NCBI RefSeq assembly: GCF_903819335.1
Contig: NZ_CAIJDE010000039.1
Span: 1-49,638 of the forward strand
Source of the DNA: Flavobacterium panici
GTDB lineage: Bacteria > Bacteroidota > Bacteroidia > Flavobacteriales > Flavobacteriaceae
Direction: 5' to 3'
Length of the DNA: 49,638 nucleotides
The translations under genes and the position numbers were made by a program. Shown here piece after piece: positions 25,649 to 34,273 of the stretch (the first letter of the stretch is position 1; each line of letters begins with the position of its first letter). The notes below the pieces were generated by a model. It made no database searches and was not told the DNA's origin. It saw only the letters and a program-made list of their open reading frames with translations.

Positions 25649-26461
25649 ATGTCAAAAACAATTTTAATTTCAGGAGCATCAAAAGGATTTGGAAAAGCCT
25701 GGACAGAAGCATTTTTAGAAAAAGGATATAAAGTAGCTGCAACAGCGAGAAATATCGATACATTAAACGATTTAAAAGCAAAATACGGAGACGCAATTTT
25801 ACCATTAAAACTTGACGTAAATAAACGCGAAGATTCATTTGCAATAGTTGAGAAAGTAAAAAATCATTTCGGAACAATTGATATTTTGATCAATAATGCA
25901 GGTTACGCTTTAAACGGTGCTGTTGAAGAAGCAAGTGAAGCGGAAGCGAGAGCACAATTCGAAACTAATTTCTTTGGAACTTTATGGTTAACACAAGCTG
26001 TTTTACCAATTATGAGAAACCAAAAAAGCGGACACATTATTCAGGTTTCTTCTATTTTAGGAATCGCAACTTTACCAGTTATCGGACTTTATAATGCTTC
26101 AAAATTTGCTGTTGAAGGTTTAAGCGAAACTTTAGCATCTGAAGTAAAACAATTCGGAATCAATGTTTCATTAGTAGAGCCAAATGGTTACTTTACTGAT
26201 ATTTGGGGTAACGGATTCCACAGCGAAAGTATTCCTGCTTACGACGGAATCAAAAAAGCACTTGCAGACGGACACGATCCCGACACATTTGGACAAGTTA
26301 GCGCGACAGTTCCTGCAATCGTTAAATTAGTTGAAGCAGAAAATCCTCCTTTACGTTTATTTTTAGGAAAAATAGCTTTACCATTTGCTAAACAAACCTA
26401 CGAGCAAAAATTAAAAACATGGGAAGAATGGGCTGATGTTTCAGTTGCAGCTCACGGATAA
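25649..26461 (+). CDS. Short-chain dehydrogenase/reductase
   Basis: The 270-residue classical SDR has the cofactor loop SGASKGFG (7-14), NNAG about residue 82, catalytic Ser in QVSSILG, and YNASK. The Arg in ATARN after the second strand suggests NADP(H). It is related to the SDR encoded at 47505-48383 (both have KVAATAR, LPLKLDV and IDVLVNNAG-like segments). It appears to be the target of the upstream TetR protein, so its substrate is probably a toxic carbonyl compound or the regulator's ligand. Confidence 0.9.
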   Translation: MSKTILISGASKGFGKAWTEAFLEKGYKVAATARNIDTLNDLKAKYGDAILPLKLDVNKREDSFAIVEKVKNHFGTIDILINNAGYALNGAVEEASEAEARAQFETNFFGTLWLTQAVLPIMRNQKSGHIIQVSSILGIATLPVIGLYNASKFAVEGLSETLASEVKQFGINVSLVEPNGYFTDIWGNGFHSESIPAYDGIKKALADGHDPDTFGQVSATVPAIVKLVEAENPPLRLFLGKIALPFAKQTYEQKLKTWEEWADVSVAAHG

Positions 26462-26483
26462 TTAATTCTCTTTATCATAATAA

Positions 26484-26512
26484 AAAAGGCAATCTGTTGA
26501 TTGCCTTTTTTA
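26484..26512. terminator. Bidirectional terminator between convergent genes
   Basis: AAAAAGGCAATC and GATTGCCTTTTT pair around a TGTT loop with T-runs on both strands. It serves the SDR gene (plus) and the stressosome operon end (minus). Confidence 0.85.
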
Positions 26513-26516
26513 TTAT

Positions 26517-28133
26517 TTATTTTTTGGGAAGATAAATCCAAAAGATTGTTCCTTCTCCGGGTTTACTGGTAAAATTGATTACTCCGTTATGGTTTTCAAT
26601 AATTCGGCGGCACAAAGCTAGTCCTATCCCATTTCCTCCATATTGATCGCGTTCGTGTAATCTTTGAAACATATCAAATATACGTCCAGAATATTGACTG
26701 TCCATTCCGATTCCGTTATCGGCAATTGAAATTATATGATAATTTTCTGGTGAAGACACGTTGTTATCTTCATTAATATTTGATGCTGAAATAGTTACTA
26801 CAGGTACAGCAGTATTAAATTTAAGCGCATTGTTGACCAAATTATAAAATAACTGGCGAAGTTGTGTATCAAGTCCTAAAACTGTCGGCAAAGACTTAAT
26901 CTCAATTATAGCATTTTTTTCCTCAATAACCAGACTTAAATCTCCTAATATTTCAGAAAGGGTTTGATTAAGGTCAACTTCTTCAAATATTTGTTTTTTA
27001 TTGTCAATTCTCGAATAATTGAGAACATCAGTAATCAGGTTCGAGAGCCTTCCTGCCGCCATCGTTATTCGATCAAAATAATATAATTTCCTTTGGTCTT
27101 CACTTAAATGTTCCCCGGCGCGCGAAAGCATAATCATAATTTTACGAAGTGGTTCCTGAAGATCGTGGCTGGCAATATAGGCAAACTGCTCTAATTCTTT
27201 ATTTTTAAAAACCAGTTTTAAATTGGCACTTTCTAACTCACGCTGAATTACTTTTAATTCTGTATTATCTTTCAGCGTTTCTACGACCATTTTTTGAGCA
27301 TTGATGTCTACAAAATAAACTAGCCAGCTGTTAAAAGTCCCGTCTTCTGCCTTGTTTGGCATAATCGAAATTAAATGCCAGATATAACTTAAACCATATT
27401 TAATTCGGGTTTCCCCTAAAAATTCAGAACGCTTTGATTTTGCTATTTTCCAGCCTTCCAATATTCCGTCAATATCATCAGGATGAATAAAATTACTTAG
27501 GTTTTTCTTGTCGAAAGCAAGAATTGGAACTTCCAGATAATGCTCTAATGACTCATTGGTTAAAAGAACATTATTACGCTCATTTATTACACAAATTAAA
27601 ATAGGAATTGTGTTGGCGAGCTGTTTGTATTTGTTTTCACTTTCTGCCAGTTTTTCTGAAAGCGCAATGAGTTCAATATTTTTCTTTCTGATTTCATCGT
27701 AAGGCGATAAAGGAGGTTCGTATTTAAAATAATCGATAAATCCCTTTATTTTAGTTTCTGAAAGAAGTCCCGGAGAAGCAACCGGCTGGCTTATTCTCGT
27801 TGTAGACTGATTGTTTAAATAACTGTATTCTATATTTCCGGAAATTTTCGATGCATAATTAAAAGCTTCAGGATTGCAGTTTTTTAAATCTACAGTATCT
27901 GTTATGATTGCGATAATTTCTTTTTGAGTTGCTTTAATAACATTAATTCCCAAAACAAGCAAAGAATTTTTACCTTTTGCAATCGAGCATCTTGCTATTT
28001 CGGATACTGCTGTCGAAAATCTTGTCTGGAAAGATGATGGCATACCGCACATTTCGGCAATTTTCATGCAGCGTTTGTGGGCCAGTATTAAGTCCATTTC
28101 GTTATCCAGATTTATTTTTATGATTTCCTTCAT
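26517..28133 (-). CDS. PAS histidine kinase with RsbT-like N-terminal domain
   Basis: The 538-residue soluble protein begins with an RsbT-like ATPase remnant (residues 1-95; QTRFSTAVSEIARCSIAKG aligns with the N-box helix but lacks the Asn). A PAS domain follows at about 165-285 (QLANTIPILICVINERNNV), then a coiled coil, HisKA with His323 (IASHDLQEPLRK) and a full HATPase domain (NNALKFNT, ADNGIGMD, GGNGIGLALC). It starts 2 bases after the SpoIIE-like phosphatase gene stop and ends the stressosome operon. It may link stress sensing to a phosphorelay; no cognate receiver gene is adjacent. Confidence 0.87.
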   Translation of the reverse strand: MKEIIKINLDNEMDLILAHKRCMKIAEMCGMPSSFQTRFSTAVSEIARCSIAKGKNSLLVLGINVIKATQKEIIAIITDTVDLKNCNPEAFNYASKISGNIEYSYLNNQSTTRISQPVASPGLLSETKIKGFIDYFKYEPPLSPYDEIRKKNIELIALSEKLAESENKYKQLANTIPILICVINERNNVLLTNESLEHYLEVPILAFDKKNLSNFIHPDDIDGILEGWKIAKSKRSEFLGETRIKYGLSYIWHLISIMPNKAEDGTFNSWLVYFVDINAQKMVVETLKDNTELKVIQRELESANLKLVFKNKELEQFAYIASHDLQEPLRKIMIMLSRAGEHLSEDQRKLYYFDRITMAAGRLSNLITDVLNYSRIDNKKQIFEEVDLNQTLSEILGDLSLVIEEKNAIIEIKSLPTVLGLDTQLRQLFYNLVNNALKFNTAVPVVTISASNINEDNNVSSPENYHIISIADNGIGMDSQYSGRIFDMFQRLHERDQYGGNGIGLALCRRIIENHNGVINFTSKPGEGTIFWIYLPKK

Positions 28134-28135
28134 AA

Positions 28136-29149
28136 CTAAATTATTTTACCAACAAGAATTGTGGCATCATCTGTACCTCTAATATTTTCCTTAAGCAATG
28201 CTGATGCAATAATTCCTGGACTTTGTTTAAATATAGAATTCATATCGCTAAGATTCCATCTTGTTCTCAGTCCGTCACTATGCATGATAATAATTTGGTG
28301 CTTTTTGTAAGGAACAACCGAATTGTTTAATGTACGCGGAATATTGTGTCCAATAATTCCATTATAAGGCGTATAAGTTTTGTTTTCTAATCCGTCGTAA
28401 ATTCGGGTATTGATATTGCCAATACCGCAAATATTCCAGGTTTCTAAACTATAATCTACTGTGGCTACTGTAGCAACAAGTCCTCGGCTTTTTTTTACTT
28501 TTGAATGGATATCCCTAAGAATTTCCGCAGGATCAGATTCTACCGACTGTTTGAATGCTTTAACAGCAAGCTGCACGGCTTCATGGGCATTTACACCATG
28601 ACCTAAACCATCACCTACAAATATTTGAAAACCTTTTTTAAGATTTTTAATATGATAACCATCACCGCAGACTTTTTCACCGGGATAATTTAAAGCTATG
28701 GCTTTATGGTATAAACCTTTTTGTATATCCGACAAACGAAAATCCGGCTTTTCGCAAATTTTCACGTACTGTACACAACCCCAGTTTTTCATGGAATAAA
28801 TTTGAAAATCGTTGCTCAGTCTTTTGATCGAGCCCAAACCATGTCCCAATGTATTGGATGACGAATAACCGTCATTCATTATTTTTGACACATTTTCAAA
28901 TCCTATTCCCTTATCAAGGCAATAAATTTCAATTTCGTTTTGCCCTTCCTCTATATTAGCCCTGTACAGCAATTCACCGCCATTTGCATATTTAATAAGA
29001 TTGGAAGTTAATTCTGCTACAATAATATCCGTTTCTCCTGCTCTGTGCGGCGTAAATCCTAATTGAAGCGCCAGGTTATGTATTTCTCTTTTTATAAAAG
29101 CAATCAGACTTCGATCGTCTATCTTGTAAGTGGAAAAAGTATTATCCAT
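28136..29149 (-). CDS. HATPase-SpoIIE/RsbX-like phosphatase fusion
   Basis: The 337-residue protein joins an RsbW/RsbT-like ATPase domain (about 10-130; IIVAELTSNLIKYANGG, CLDKGIGFE, GHGLGSIKRL) to a PP2C-type SpoIIE domain (about 140-337; metal-site motifs CGDGYHI, VGDGLGHG, HSDGL and GTDDATILV). In the Bacillus system RsbX resets RsbS and RsbR by dephosphorylation; this protein occupies that position in the operon. Its start overlaps the rsbT-like stop by 8 bases. The fused ATPase domain is absent from classical RsbX. Confidence 0.88.
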   Translation of the reverse strand: MDNTFSTYKIDDRSLIAFIKREIHNLALQLGFTPHRAGETDIIVAELTSNLIKYANGGELLYRANIEEGQNEIEIYCLDKGIGFENVSKIMNDGYSSSNTLGHGLGSIKRLSNDFQIYSMKNWGCVQYVKICEKPDFRLSDIQKGLYHKAIALNYPGEKVCGDGYHIKNLKKGFQIFVGDGLGHGVNAHEAVQLAVKAFKQSVESDPAEILRDIHSKVKKSRGLVATVATVDYSLETWNICGIGNINTRIYDGLENKTYTPYNGIIGHNIPRTLNNSVVPYKKHQIIIMHSDGLRTRWNLSDMNSIFKQSPGIIASALLKENIRGTDDATILVGKII

Positions 29150-29573
29150 TTTTCCATTTTGTTATAGTTACGGTGGTACCGTTTCCTAATTCTGTTTTAA
29201 TATCAAACTCATTGACAAGCCTTTTAGTACCCGGTAATCCTAAGCCTAAGCTTTTACCGGTACTGTATCCGTCTTTCATAGCCAGTTCTACATTGGCTAT
29301 TCCGGGGCCATTATCAATAAAAGTAACGCGTACGCCATTGTCACGGCCATTACTGACCGACTCTATAATGACTTTACCGCCGCCGCCATATTTAAGGAGG
29401 TTACGAACAAGTTCGCTGGTTGCCGTAATTAATTTAGTTTGATTTAAAATGCTCATACCAATTTTTACGCCATACTCTTTTACCCGGTTGCGTAATGGTA
29501 CTACATCTTGTTCTTTTACGATAAGTGCTTCTTCTTTACTATTCGATATCGTCGTCATAATCCTGCTCTTCAT
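29142..29573 (-). CDS. rsbT: RsbT-like serine/threonine switch kinase
   Basis: The 143-residue GHKL kinase has N-box ATSELVRNLLKYGGGG (Glu54, Asn58), DNGPGI and GLGLPGTKRL. In stressosomes RsbT phosphorylates RsbS and RsbR, is released and activates a downstream partner. The gene overlaps rsbS by up to 35 bases; the internal ATG at 29558 would reduce that to 20. The start is therefore uncertain by five residues. No RsbU-type phosphatase with an RsbT-binding domain is recognisable nearby, so its output partner may be the phosphatase or kinase downstream. Confidence 0.88.
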   Translation of the reverse strand: MKSRIMTTISNSKEEALIVKEQDVVPLRNRVKEYGVKIGMSILNQTKLITATSELVRNLLKYGGGGKVIIESVSNGRDNGVRVTFIDNGPGIANVELAMKDGYSTGKSLGLGLPGTKRLVNEFDIKTELGNGTTVTITKWKNG

Positions 29574-29937
29574 TATCGCTTATTTGCATTTTCGAGCGCA
29601 GTAGATCCATGCCCTTCTCAACATTAAGGGCACTTATAACTCCGTTTAAAGATAATCCTAATTCTACCAGTGTAATAGCTACAGCCGGCTGCATTCCTAC
29701 AACGACTGTTTGTGCATCCATTATTTTAGACATTACAGCTATGTTTCCTAATATTCGCCCCATAAATGAATCGATAATAGAAACCGCCGATATATCTATC
29801 AATACACCTTTTGAACTATGTTTACTAATGGTGTTTATTAAGTCTGATTCAAGATTTTCTGCAAGTTGATCGTACAAATCTACTTGTATGGTAACAAGCA
29901 GAAAATCTCCCATTTTAAGTATAGGAATTCTTTCCAT
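29539..29937 (-). CDS. rsbS: RsbS-like STAS stressosome scaffold
   Basis: The 132-residue single STAS domain matches RsbS: VTIQVDLYDQLAENLE, then GVLIDISAVSIIDSFMGR with the phospho-acceptor Ser57, and VVVGMQPAVAITLVELG. It should form the stressosome core with RsbR and hold RsbT. The gene lies 16 bases after rsbR and overlaps rsbT. The C-terminal tail is acidic (SDNEEQDYDDDIE). Confidence 0.9.
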   Translation of the reverse strand: MERIPILKMGDFLLVTIQVDLYDQLAENLESDLINTISKHSSKGVLIDISAVSIIDSFMGRILGNIAVMSKIMDAQTVVVGMQPAVAITLVELGLSLNGVISALNVEKGMDLLRSKMQISDNEEQDYDDDIE

Positions 29938-29953
29938 ATCAATTTATAAAATC

Positions 29954-30790
29954 TTAAACTATTTTTCTTTTAACAACTGAAAGCTGCAACATATCAAATG
30001 CCGTTTTAAGTGCACTTGCAAGCGATGCTTTAGTAATAATTCCCGTAAGATCAATTCCTAAATGTACTACTGTCTGAGCAATTTCCGGACGGATACCGCT
30101 TATGATACATTCAGCTCCCATTAATCGGGTTGCACTTACAGTTTTAATAAGATGCTGCGCCACCAGAGAATCTACCGCCGGAACACCCGAAATATCAAGA
30201 ATAGCAATAGAACTTCCTGTATCTACAATTTGCTGCAGTAAATTTTCCATTACAATCTGCGTTCTCGAACTATCTAAAGTTCCAATAATCGGCAGGGCAA
30301 CTACACCTTCCCAAACAGTGATAACCGGAGTCGAGATTTCACTGATTTCATCCACTTGTCTGGATATTATATCTTCTCTTCCTCGCATAAAAGCTTCAAA
30401 AGTCAAAATAGTCATATTATCCAAAGCTGCATTTAGCTGCAGGTTTGCATCAAAAAGCTGTTCCGGGTCTTTTATTAATTCAGATAGTATTTTAGAAGCT
30501 GCTTCTTTGAATGTGATTAAATATTGTGCATTTTCTCTTGGCGAAAATCCACGTTTTCCTCGTGATGAAGCTATTCCAACTATAAGATCCTCGACTTTTT
30601 CAAACTCCTGAGAATCCTGAATTTTACCTTCAGCAGCAGCGGCAGCTTTTAAAAACAGAGAAGCAAATTCTTTTGACTCTTCTTCTTCTACTGCTCCGTC
30701 ATCAGATCCACCATCGATTAAAAGTTGAGACCATATGGTTAGTAATTTGTTTTCGTGCTCTTTTAAGCCACTCAATAAGTTATTTTGCAT
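29954..30790 (-). CDS. rsbR: RsbR-like stressosome sensor (RsbRD-type N-terminus plus STAS)
   Basis: The 278-residue protein has an all-helical N-terminal region (about 1-150) with the RsbRD_N pattern (WSQLLIDGG, then FTFKEA-like LITFKEAASKI) and a C-terminal STAS domain (about 160-275; ILDISGVPAVDSLVAQHL, GIRPEIAQTVVHLGIDL). The two phospho-sites of Bacillus RsbR align with Ser208 (Thr in Bacillus) and Thr240. The N-terminal domain should sense the stress. It is the first gene of the operon, with a -7 element 29 bases upstream. Confidence 0.88.
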   Translation of the reverse strand: MQNNLLSGLKEHENKLLTIWSQLLIDGGSDDGAVEEEESKEFASLFLKAAAAAEGKIQDSQEFEKVEDLIVGIASSRGKRGFSPRENAQYLITFKEAASKILSELIKDPEQLFDANLQLNAALDNMTILTFEAFMRGREDIISRQVDEISEISTPVITVWEGVVALPIIGTLDSSRTQIVMENLLQQIVDTGSSIAILDISGVPAVDSLVAQHLIKTVSATRLMGAECIISGIRPEIAQTVVHLGIDLTGIITKASLASALKTAFDMLQLSVVKRKIV

Positions 30791-30818
30791 GAGGATTAAA
30801 TTTGGATTTGTTCTTAAA

Positions 30819-30826
30819 CAAATATA
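30819..30826 (-). promoter_or_regulatory. -7 promoter element of the stressosome operon
   Basis: TATATTTG on the minus strand, ending 29 bases before the rsbR ATG, would give a leader of about 22 bases. Confidence 0.5.
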
Positions 30827-30960
30827 GGATTTTAATTTGGATGTTGGGAAAAGAATTACTAAAACGGAAGAAAGAAAAAATTTAACATATTATGTTAAAA
30901 ACAAATAATCAAATAAAAACAACATGAAATTATGTTAAAATTTAGATGATAATAAACAAA

Positions 30961-30990
30961 AAAGAGACAGCTGTCTTAAGCTGTCTCTTT
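30961..30990. terminator. Terminator after the L,D-transpeptidase gene
   Basis: AAAGAGACAGCT and AGCTGTCTCTTT form a perfect 12-base stem with a 6-base loop; on the minus strand it is followed by T residues. It ends the transpeptidase message 53 bases after its stop codon. Confidence 0.8.
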
Positions 30991-31042
30991 TCAATATATA
31001 ATCGTATTCGGACTAATTTTCAACCATTTAAATATGTTTTAA

Positions 31043-31645
31043 TTAATAATAAATATGTAAAATAATATTAGGTTTAGAGCTGTCTATTATCTTTTCTAAT
31101 TTTTTAAAAAAGGCTTCGCTTACCATTGGACAGCCATGACTGTTTGCTATATAATAGTCTTGTTCTTCATTAGGAACTGCTGAATAGGAATGCAGCACAA
31201 TAGCTCTTTTTGCTGCGTTGCTGTTTGTTTCGTCTAAACCAGATAATTTATAAGATTTTCCAAACATTCCTCTATAGGATTTACCAACAATATATTTTCC
31301 TAGAGATGTACATTTTGAATTGGGTTCATTACTAAATTTTAATTCCCCTCTGGTTGTCGTTTCGGAACCAAAACCGTTTGCTACAAGACCCTGGTCTACA
31401 ATTTCATCTTTTTCTAAATCGTAAACAAAGAATCTGTTTTTACCCGATTTAATTCTCATATCAATAAAGAAGGCTATTTTTGTATTATAAGCCGCATTTT
31501 TTTTAATCATCGCTTTCACATCCAAAAGCTCAGTATTAAGTCTTTCCATTTCCGGACTCAACGGCGGAGTATCATTTTTAATTTCTACAGGATTTCCAAA
31601 AAAACTAATTGTAAAAAATAAAAAGATTAAGCTGTATATTTTCAT
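31043..31645 (-). CDS. YkuD_2-type murein L,D-transpeptidase-like protein
   Basis: The 200-residue protein has a short signal peptide (KIYSLIFLFFTISFFG) and the murein L,D-transpeptidase catalytic domain pattern. It shows HSYSAVPNEEQ with His152, and NSHGCPMVS with His170 and nucleophile Cys172. Such enzymes make or edit 3-3 crosslinks or anchor proteins on peptidoglycan. It would act in the periplasm. It is monocistronic, between the stressosome operon and the TPR kinase gene; a link to envelope stress is possible but only positional. Confidence 0.82.
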   Translation of the reverse strand: MKIYSLIFLFFTISFFGNPVEIKNDTPPLSPEMERLNTELLDVKAMIKKNAAYNTKIAFFIDMRIKSGKNRFFVYDLEKDEIVDQGLVANGFGSETTTRGELKFSNEPNSKCTSLGKYIVGKSYRGMFGKSYKLSGLDETNSNAAKRAIVLHSYSAVPNEEQDYYIANSHGCPMVSEAFFKKLEKIIDSSKPNIILHIYY

Positions 31646-31803
31646 GACAAATATTTTTAATTTAATGCAAAGTCTAAAATTTCATTAATTTGTTTTAGTC
31701 AAATTAACAAAGCAAAATTAGTCTGCAATAAATCAAAAAAGCACACCTAAAAGTCTGAAGAGCAACAAAATAAGATTTATTTTTCTATCTCTCTATTTTT
31801 CAG

Positions 31804-33837
31804 TTAAATAGTAAAAGTTACTATGATTTCGGTTCCTTCGCCCAGTTTAGATTTTACTTCGAAGTTTCCTTTTAAAGAGTTGGTTCTCTCTTTTATATTA
31901 GATAAGCCAATTCCTCTTTTTACTGTATTGATATCAAAGCCAACACCGTCATCTATAATGGATAACTGCAAAACATCTTTATCAATTAAATCTATTTTAA
32001 CATCAACCTTTGAGGCTTGAGCATATTTTTGAATATTTAAAAGCGCTTCCTGAATAATGCGGTAAAAGTTTATTTTATAAATATTCTGAACCTGCTCCCA
32101 CTCAAATCTCTCATCTACAAAATAATTAAACTGCGTTTTACTAATCTCATTTTGGCTTTTAATTAAATTGGATAAAAGCGTATTGAAATCATTGCTTTCT
32201 AAAAAAGAGTCCTGATTTAAATCATGCGAAATGGTTCTGATTTCATTTTCGATATTCTGCAATTCAAATATATACTGCTTTCTTTTTTCTATCGTTTTTT
32301 CGTCTGATTTAGAATTAAAAAATCCTAAATTCATTCTTACACCATATACCTTATTCATTACACCGTCGTGAAGTTCTCTTGCAATTTTATTCTTTTCTTC
32401 TTCTTTTGCGGCGTTAATTATATTTTGCTGTTCGCTCAAAAGCTGGTAGATTTCATCGCTGTCACTTTGCTGCTGTTTTACAAATCTTAATTCTTTGTTT
32501 TTATACTTTAAATAAATAGCTACCGAAATTGCCGACAAGACTAAAAACAAGGCAAAAGAAAAAATTAAAATATAAAAGTTCTTTTTAGTCAAAACTTTAT
32601 TCTCATCTTCGACCTTAACTGTTTCATATTCAATTCTGGCATATTTATTCTTGGTTCTGCTTTGAATACTGTTAATGCTGTCACTTATAGCAATATATTG
32701 ATTGGCATAAAACAATCTCTTTCTGCTGTCTATTCGGGTTAGCAGTTTTAATGTGTTTAAAGTTTCGTTGGTATTTTTTAATTTGATAGAAACGGTATAA
32801 GCTTCCTGCAAAGTTTTTAAGGATTTTAAAGAATCATTTTGTGTCAGGTAAAATTCTCCTAAATGAATTTTTTTATACATGACGTCAGAAGTATACCCTA
32901 AGCTGTCAACAATTTTTAAAGACTCTAAAAACATTGATTCAACATTTTTATATTCTTTATTTTTCATTTTAGAATAAGCCAGGTTAGATAAAACAATAGC
33001 ATAAAACCGAGGCCAGTTCTTTCTTAAATGTTTAGTCAGCAAAGGCTTTAATTCTTTAATTGATTTAGAATAATCGCCTTTTAAATCATATAAATTACAA
33101 ATATTAATTACAGATGAAATATTGAAATTATTGACTTCATCACTATCTGTATTATTTTTTTTCATTGCTTTTAAATTTCTCAACGCCAGTTGATGATATT
33201 TTAAAGCCTGATCGTACATAAACAGCTTTTCTAAGCAATTTCCCATTAAGGTATTACAGGAATAAAGCAATTTTATATTATCTGAATCTTTTAAGTATTC
33301 AAGACCTTTGGTTAATTCTACCTCACATTCTACATAATTTCCATCATAAAAAAGAACATAGGCTTTATTAAAATACATTTGCCCTAACTTGTCGTAGTCG
33401 TGAATTTTTAAATAAATTTTTTGAGCCTGCAGATAATAATAGTAGGCACTGTCTTTTTGGGAACTTTCATAGCAGTCGCCTATAAAATAAAGGGATTTTG
33501 CAATTCTGGAACTATCGTTTTCTTCTCTTGATAATTTCAAAGCTGTTACGCTTGAGGAATGTGATTTTTTTATATTATTTAAATAATAATATTCCTCTCC
33601 TGCTTTTAAATATAAATTTCTAACAACTGAGTCATTTTTTAGATGCTTTAAATTATTGACAAGCGAATCTAAATATTTCTCTTTTGCAGTTCCTGAAATT
33701 TTATTAAAGTATTCTGCATCAAAAGTATTTTGATTTTGATTTCTAATTTTTAATTCATCTCTCCTATGATAAAACACTAATAAAATTACTATTACTAATA
33801 GAAGTATTGGAATATATATTTTCGACTTCAATCTCAA
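31804..33837 (-). CDS. TPR-containing sensor histidine kinase (HisKA_3 / NarX-like)
   Basis: The 677-residue protein has an N-terminal hydrophobic segment (IPILLLVIVILLVFY), multiple tetratricopeptide repeats (about 60-400), and a second membrane helix (FYILIFSFALFLVLSAISVAIYL, about 425). Then come a HisKA_3 dimerisation helix with His490 (IARELHDGVMNK) and an ATPase domain (EALLNIQKYA, DDGVGFD, GIGLSNIKER). The TPR region would sit outside the cytoplasm as sensor. The divergent response regulator at 34274-34942, separated by a small lipoprotein gene, is the likely partner, a common Flavobacterium arrangement. Confidence 0.9.
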   Translation of the reverse strand: MRLKSKIYIPILLLVIVILLVFYHRRDELKIRNQNQNTFDAEYFNKISGTAKEKYLDSLVNNLKHLKNDSVVRNLYLKAGEEYYYLNNIKKSHSSSVTALKLSREENDSSRIAKSLYFIGDCYESSQKDSAYYYYLQAQKIYLKIHDYDKLGQMYFNKAYVLFYDGNYVECEVELTKGLEYLKDSDNIKLLYSCNTLMGNCLEKLFMYDQALKYHQLALRNLKAMKKNNTDSDEVNNFNISSVINICNLYDLKGDYSKSIKELKPLLTKHLRKNWPRFYAIVLSNLAYSKMKNKEYKNVESMFLESLKIVDSLGYTSDVMYKKIHLGEFYLTQNDSLKSLKTLQEAYTVSIKLKNTNETLNTLKLLTRIDSRKRLFYANQYIAISDSINSIQSRTKNKYARIEYETVKVEDENKVLTKKNFYILIFSFALFLVLSAISVAIYLKYKNKELRFVKQQQSDSDEIYQLLSEQQNIINAAKEEEKNKIARELHDGVMNKVYGVRMNLGFFNSKSDEKTIEKRKQYIFELQNIENEIRTISHDLNQDSFLESNDFNTLLSNLIKSQNEISKTQFNYFVDERFEWEQVQNIYKINFYRIIQEALLNIQKYAQASKVDVKIDLIDKDVLQLSIIDDGVGFDINTVKRGIGLSNIKERTNSLKGNFEVKSKLGEGTEIIVTFTI

Positions 33838-33860
33838 AATGATACTTTATAAATTAAATT

Positions 33861-33868
33861 CAAATATA
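33861..33868 (-). promoter_or_regulatory. -7 promoter element of the TPR kinase gene
   Basis: TATATTTG on the minus strand lies 23 bases upstream of the kinase ATG. Confidence 0.45.
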
Positions 33869-33879
33869 TTATAAATAAA

Positions 33880-33917
33880 GAAGACTATAATACTTCAATA
33901 TCAGTATTATAGTCTTC
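33880..33917 (-). terminator. Perfect 15-bp hairpin between the lipoprotein and kinase genes
   Basis: GAAGACTATAATACT and AGTATTATAGTCTTC enclose TCAATATC. On the minus strand it is followed by CTTTATTTAT, so it can end the lipoprotein message just before the kinase promoter. Confidence 0.7.
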
Positions 33918-33939
33918 AGCGAATAGAGTCGAACATGTT

Positions 33940-34173
33940 TTATTTAATTTTTGGATTTAGCGGATCTCCATCTGGAGCGCTCACTTGTAAATTATAACTG
34001 ATTTTTAAAGAGTCAATTGTTTTGGAGTTAACAGTTTCATCTTTGCTGATTTGGTTATTAAGCTTTTTTTTTTCGGATGAATTAAAATCTTGGTTGTCAA
34101 GATCATCAGTTGTACAAGATAAATTCATCATTAAAATTGATGCAAAAAGAATACGAATTACTTTACTTTTCAT
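33940..34173 (-). CDS. Small predicted lipoprotein
   Basis: The 77-residue product has a lipoprotein signal ending in LSC with Cys20, a charged middle and the C-terminal stretch APDGDPLNPKIK. I do not recognise a characterised family. It lies between the TPR kinase gene and the divergent response regulator gene, with its own terminator, and may be a target or an accessory sensor of that two-component pair. Mature length is only 58 residues, so it is probably anchored on the periplasmic or outer face of a membrane without enzymatic function. Confidence 0.7.
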   Translation of the reverse strand: MKSKVIRILFASILMMNLSCTTDDLDNQDFNSSEKKKLNNQISKDETVNSKTIDSLKISYNLQVSAPDGDPLNPKIK

Positions 34174-34225
34174 GGTGTGTTATTTTTATGTTTTTGCAAA
34201 AAAACATCCAAAAAAGTTGCATATT

Positions 34226-34257
34226 TTACGGAAAATCCGTAAGATTGTTTAATTTTG
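34226..34257 (+). promoter_or_regulatory. Palindrome and promoter of the response regulator gene
   Basis: TTACGGA-AAA-TCCGTAA (34226-34242) is a perfect 7-base inverted repeat, followed by TAATTTTG (34250-34257), a -7 match 16 bases before the ATG. The palindrome covers the -33 zone and lies between divergent genes, making it a candidate binding site for the response regulator. Confidence 0.5.
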
Positions 34258-34273
34258 TTTAAATTTTACGATA

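Noticed and set aside
26517..30790. Sigma-B regulon module
   Set aside because: RsbR, RsbS and RsbT are clear, but no RsbV, RsbW or sigma factor gene is in the neighbourhood.
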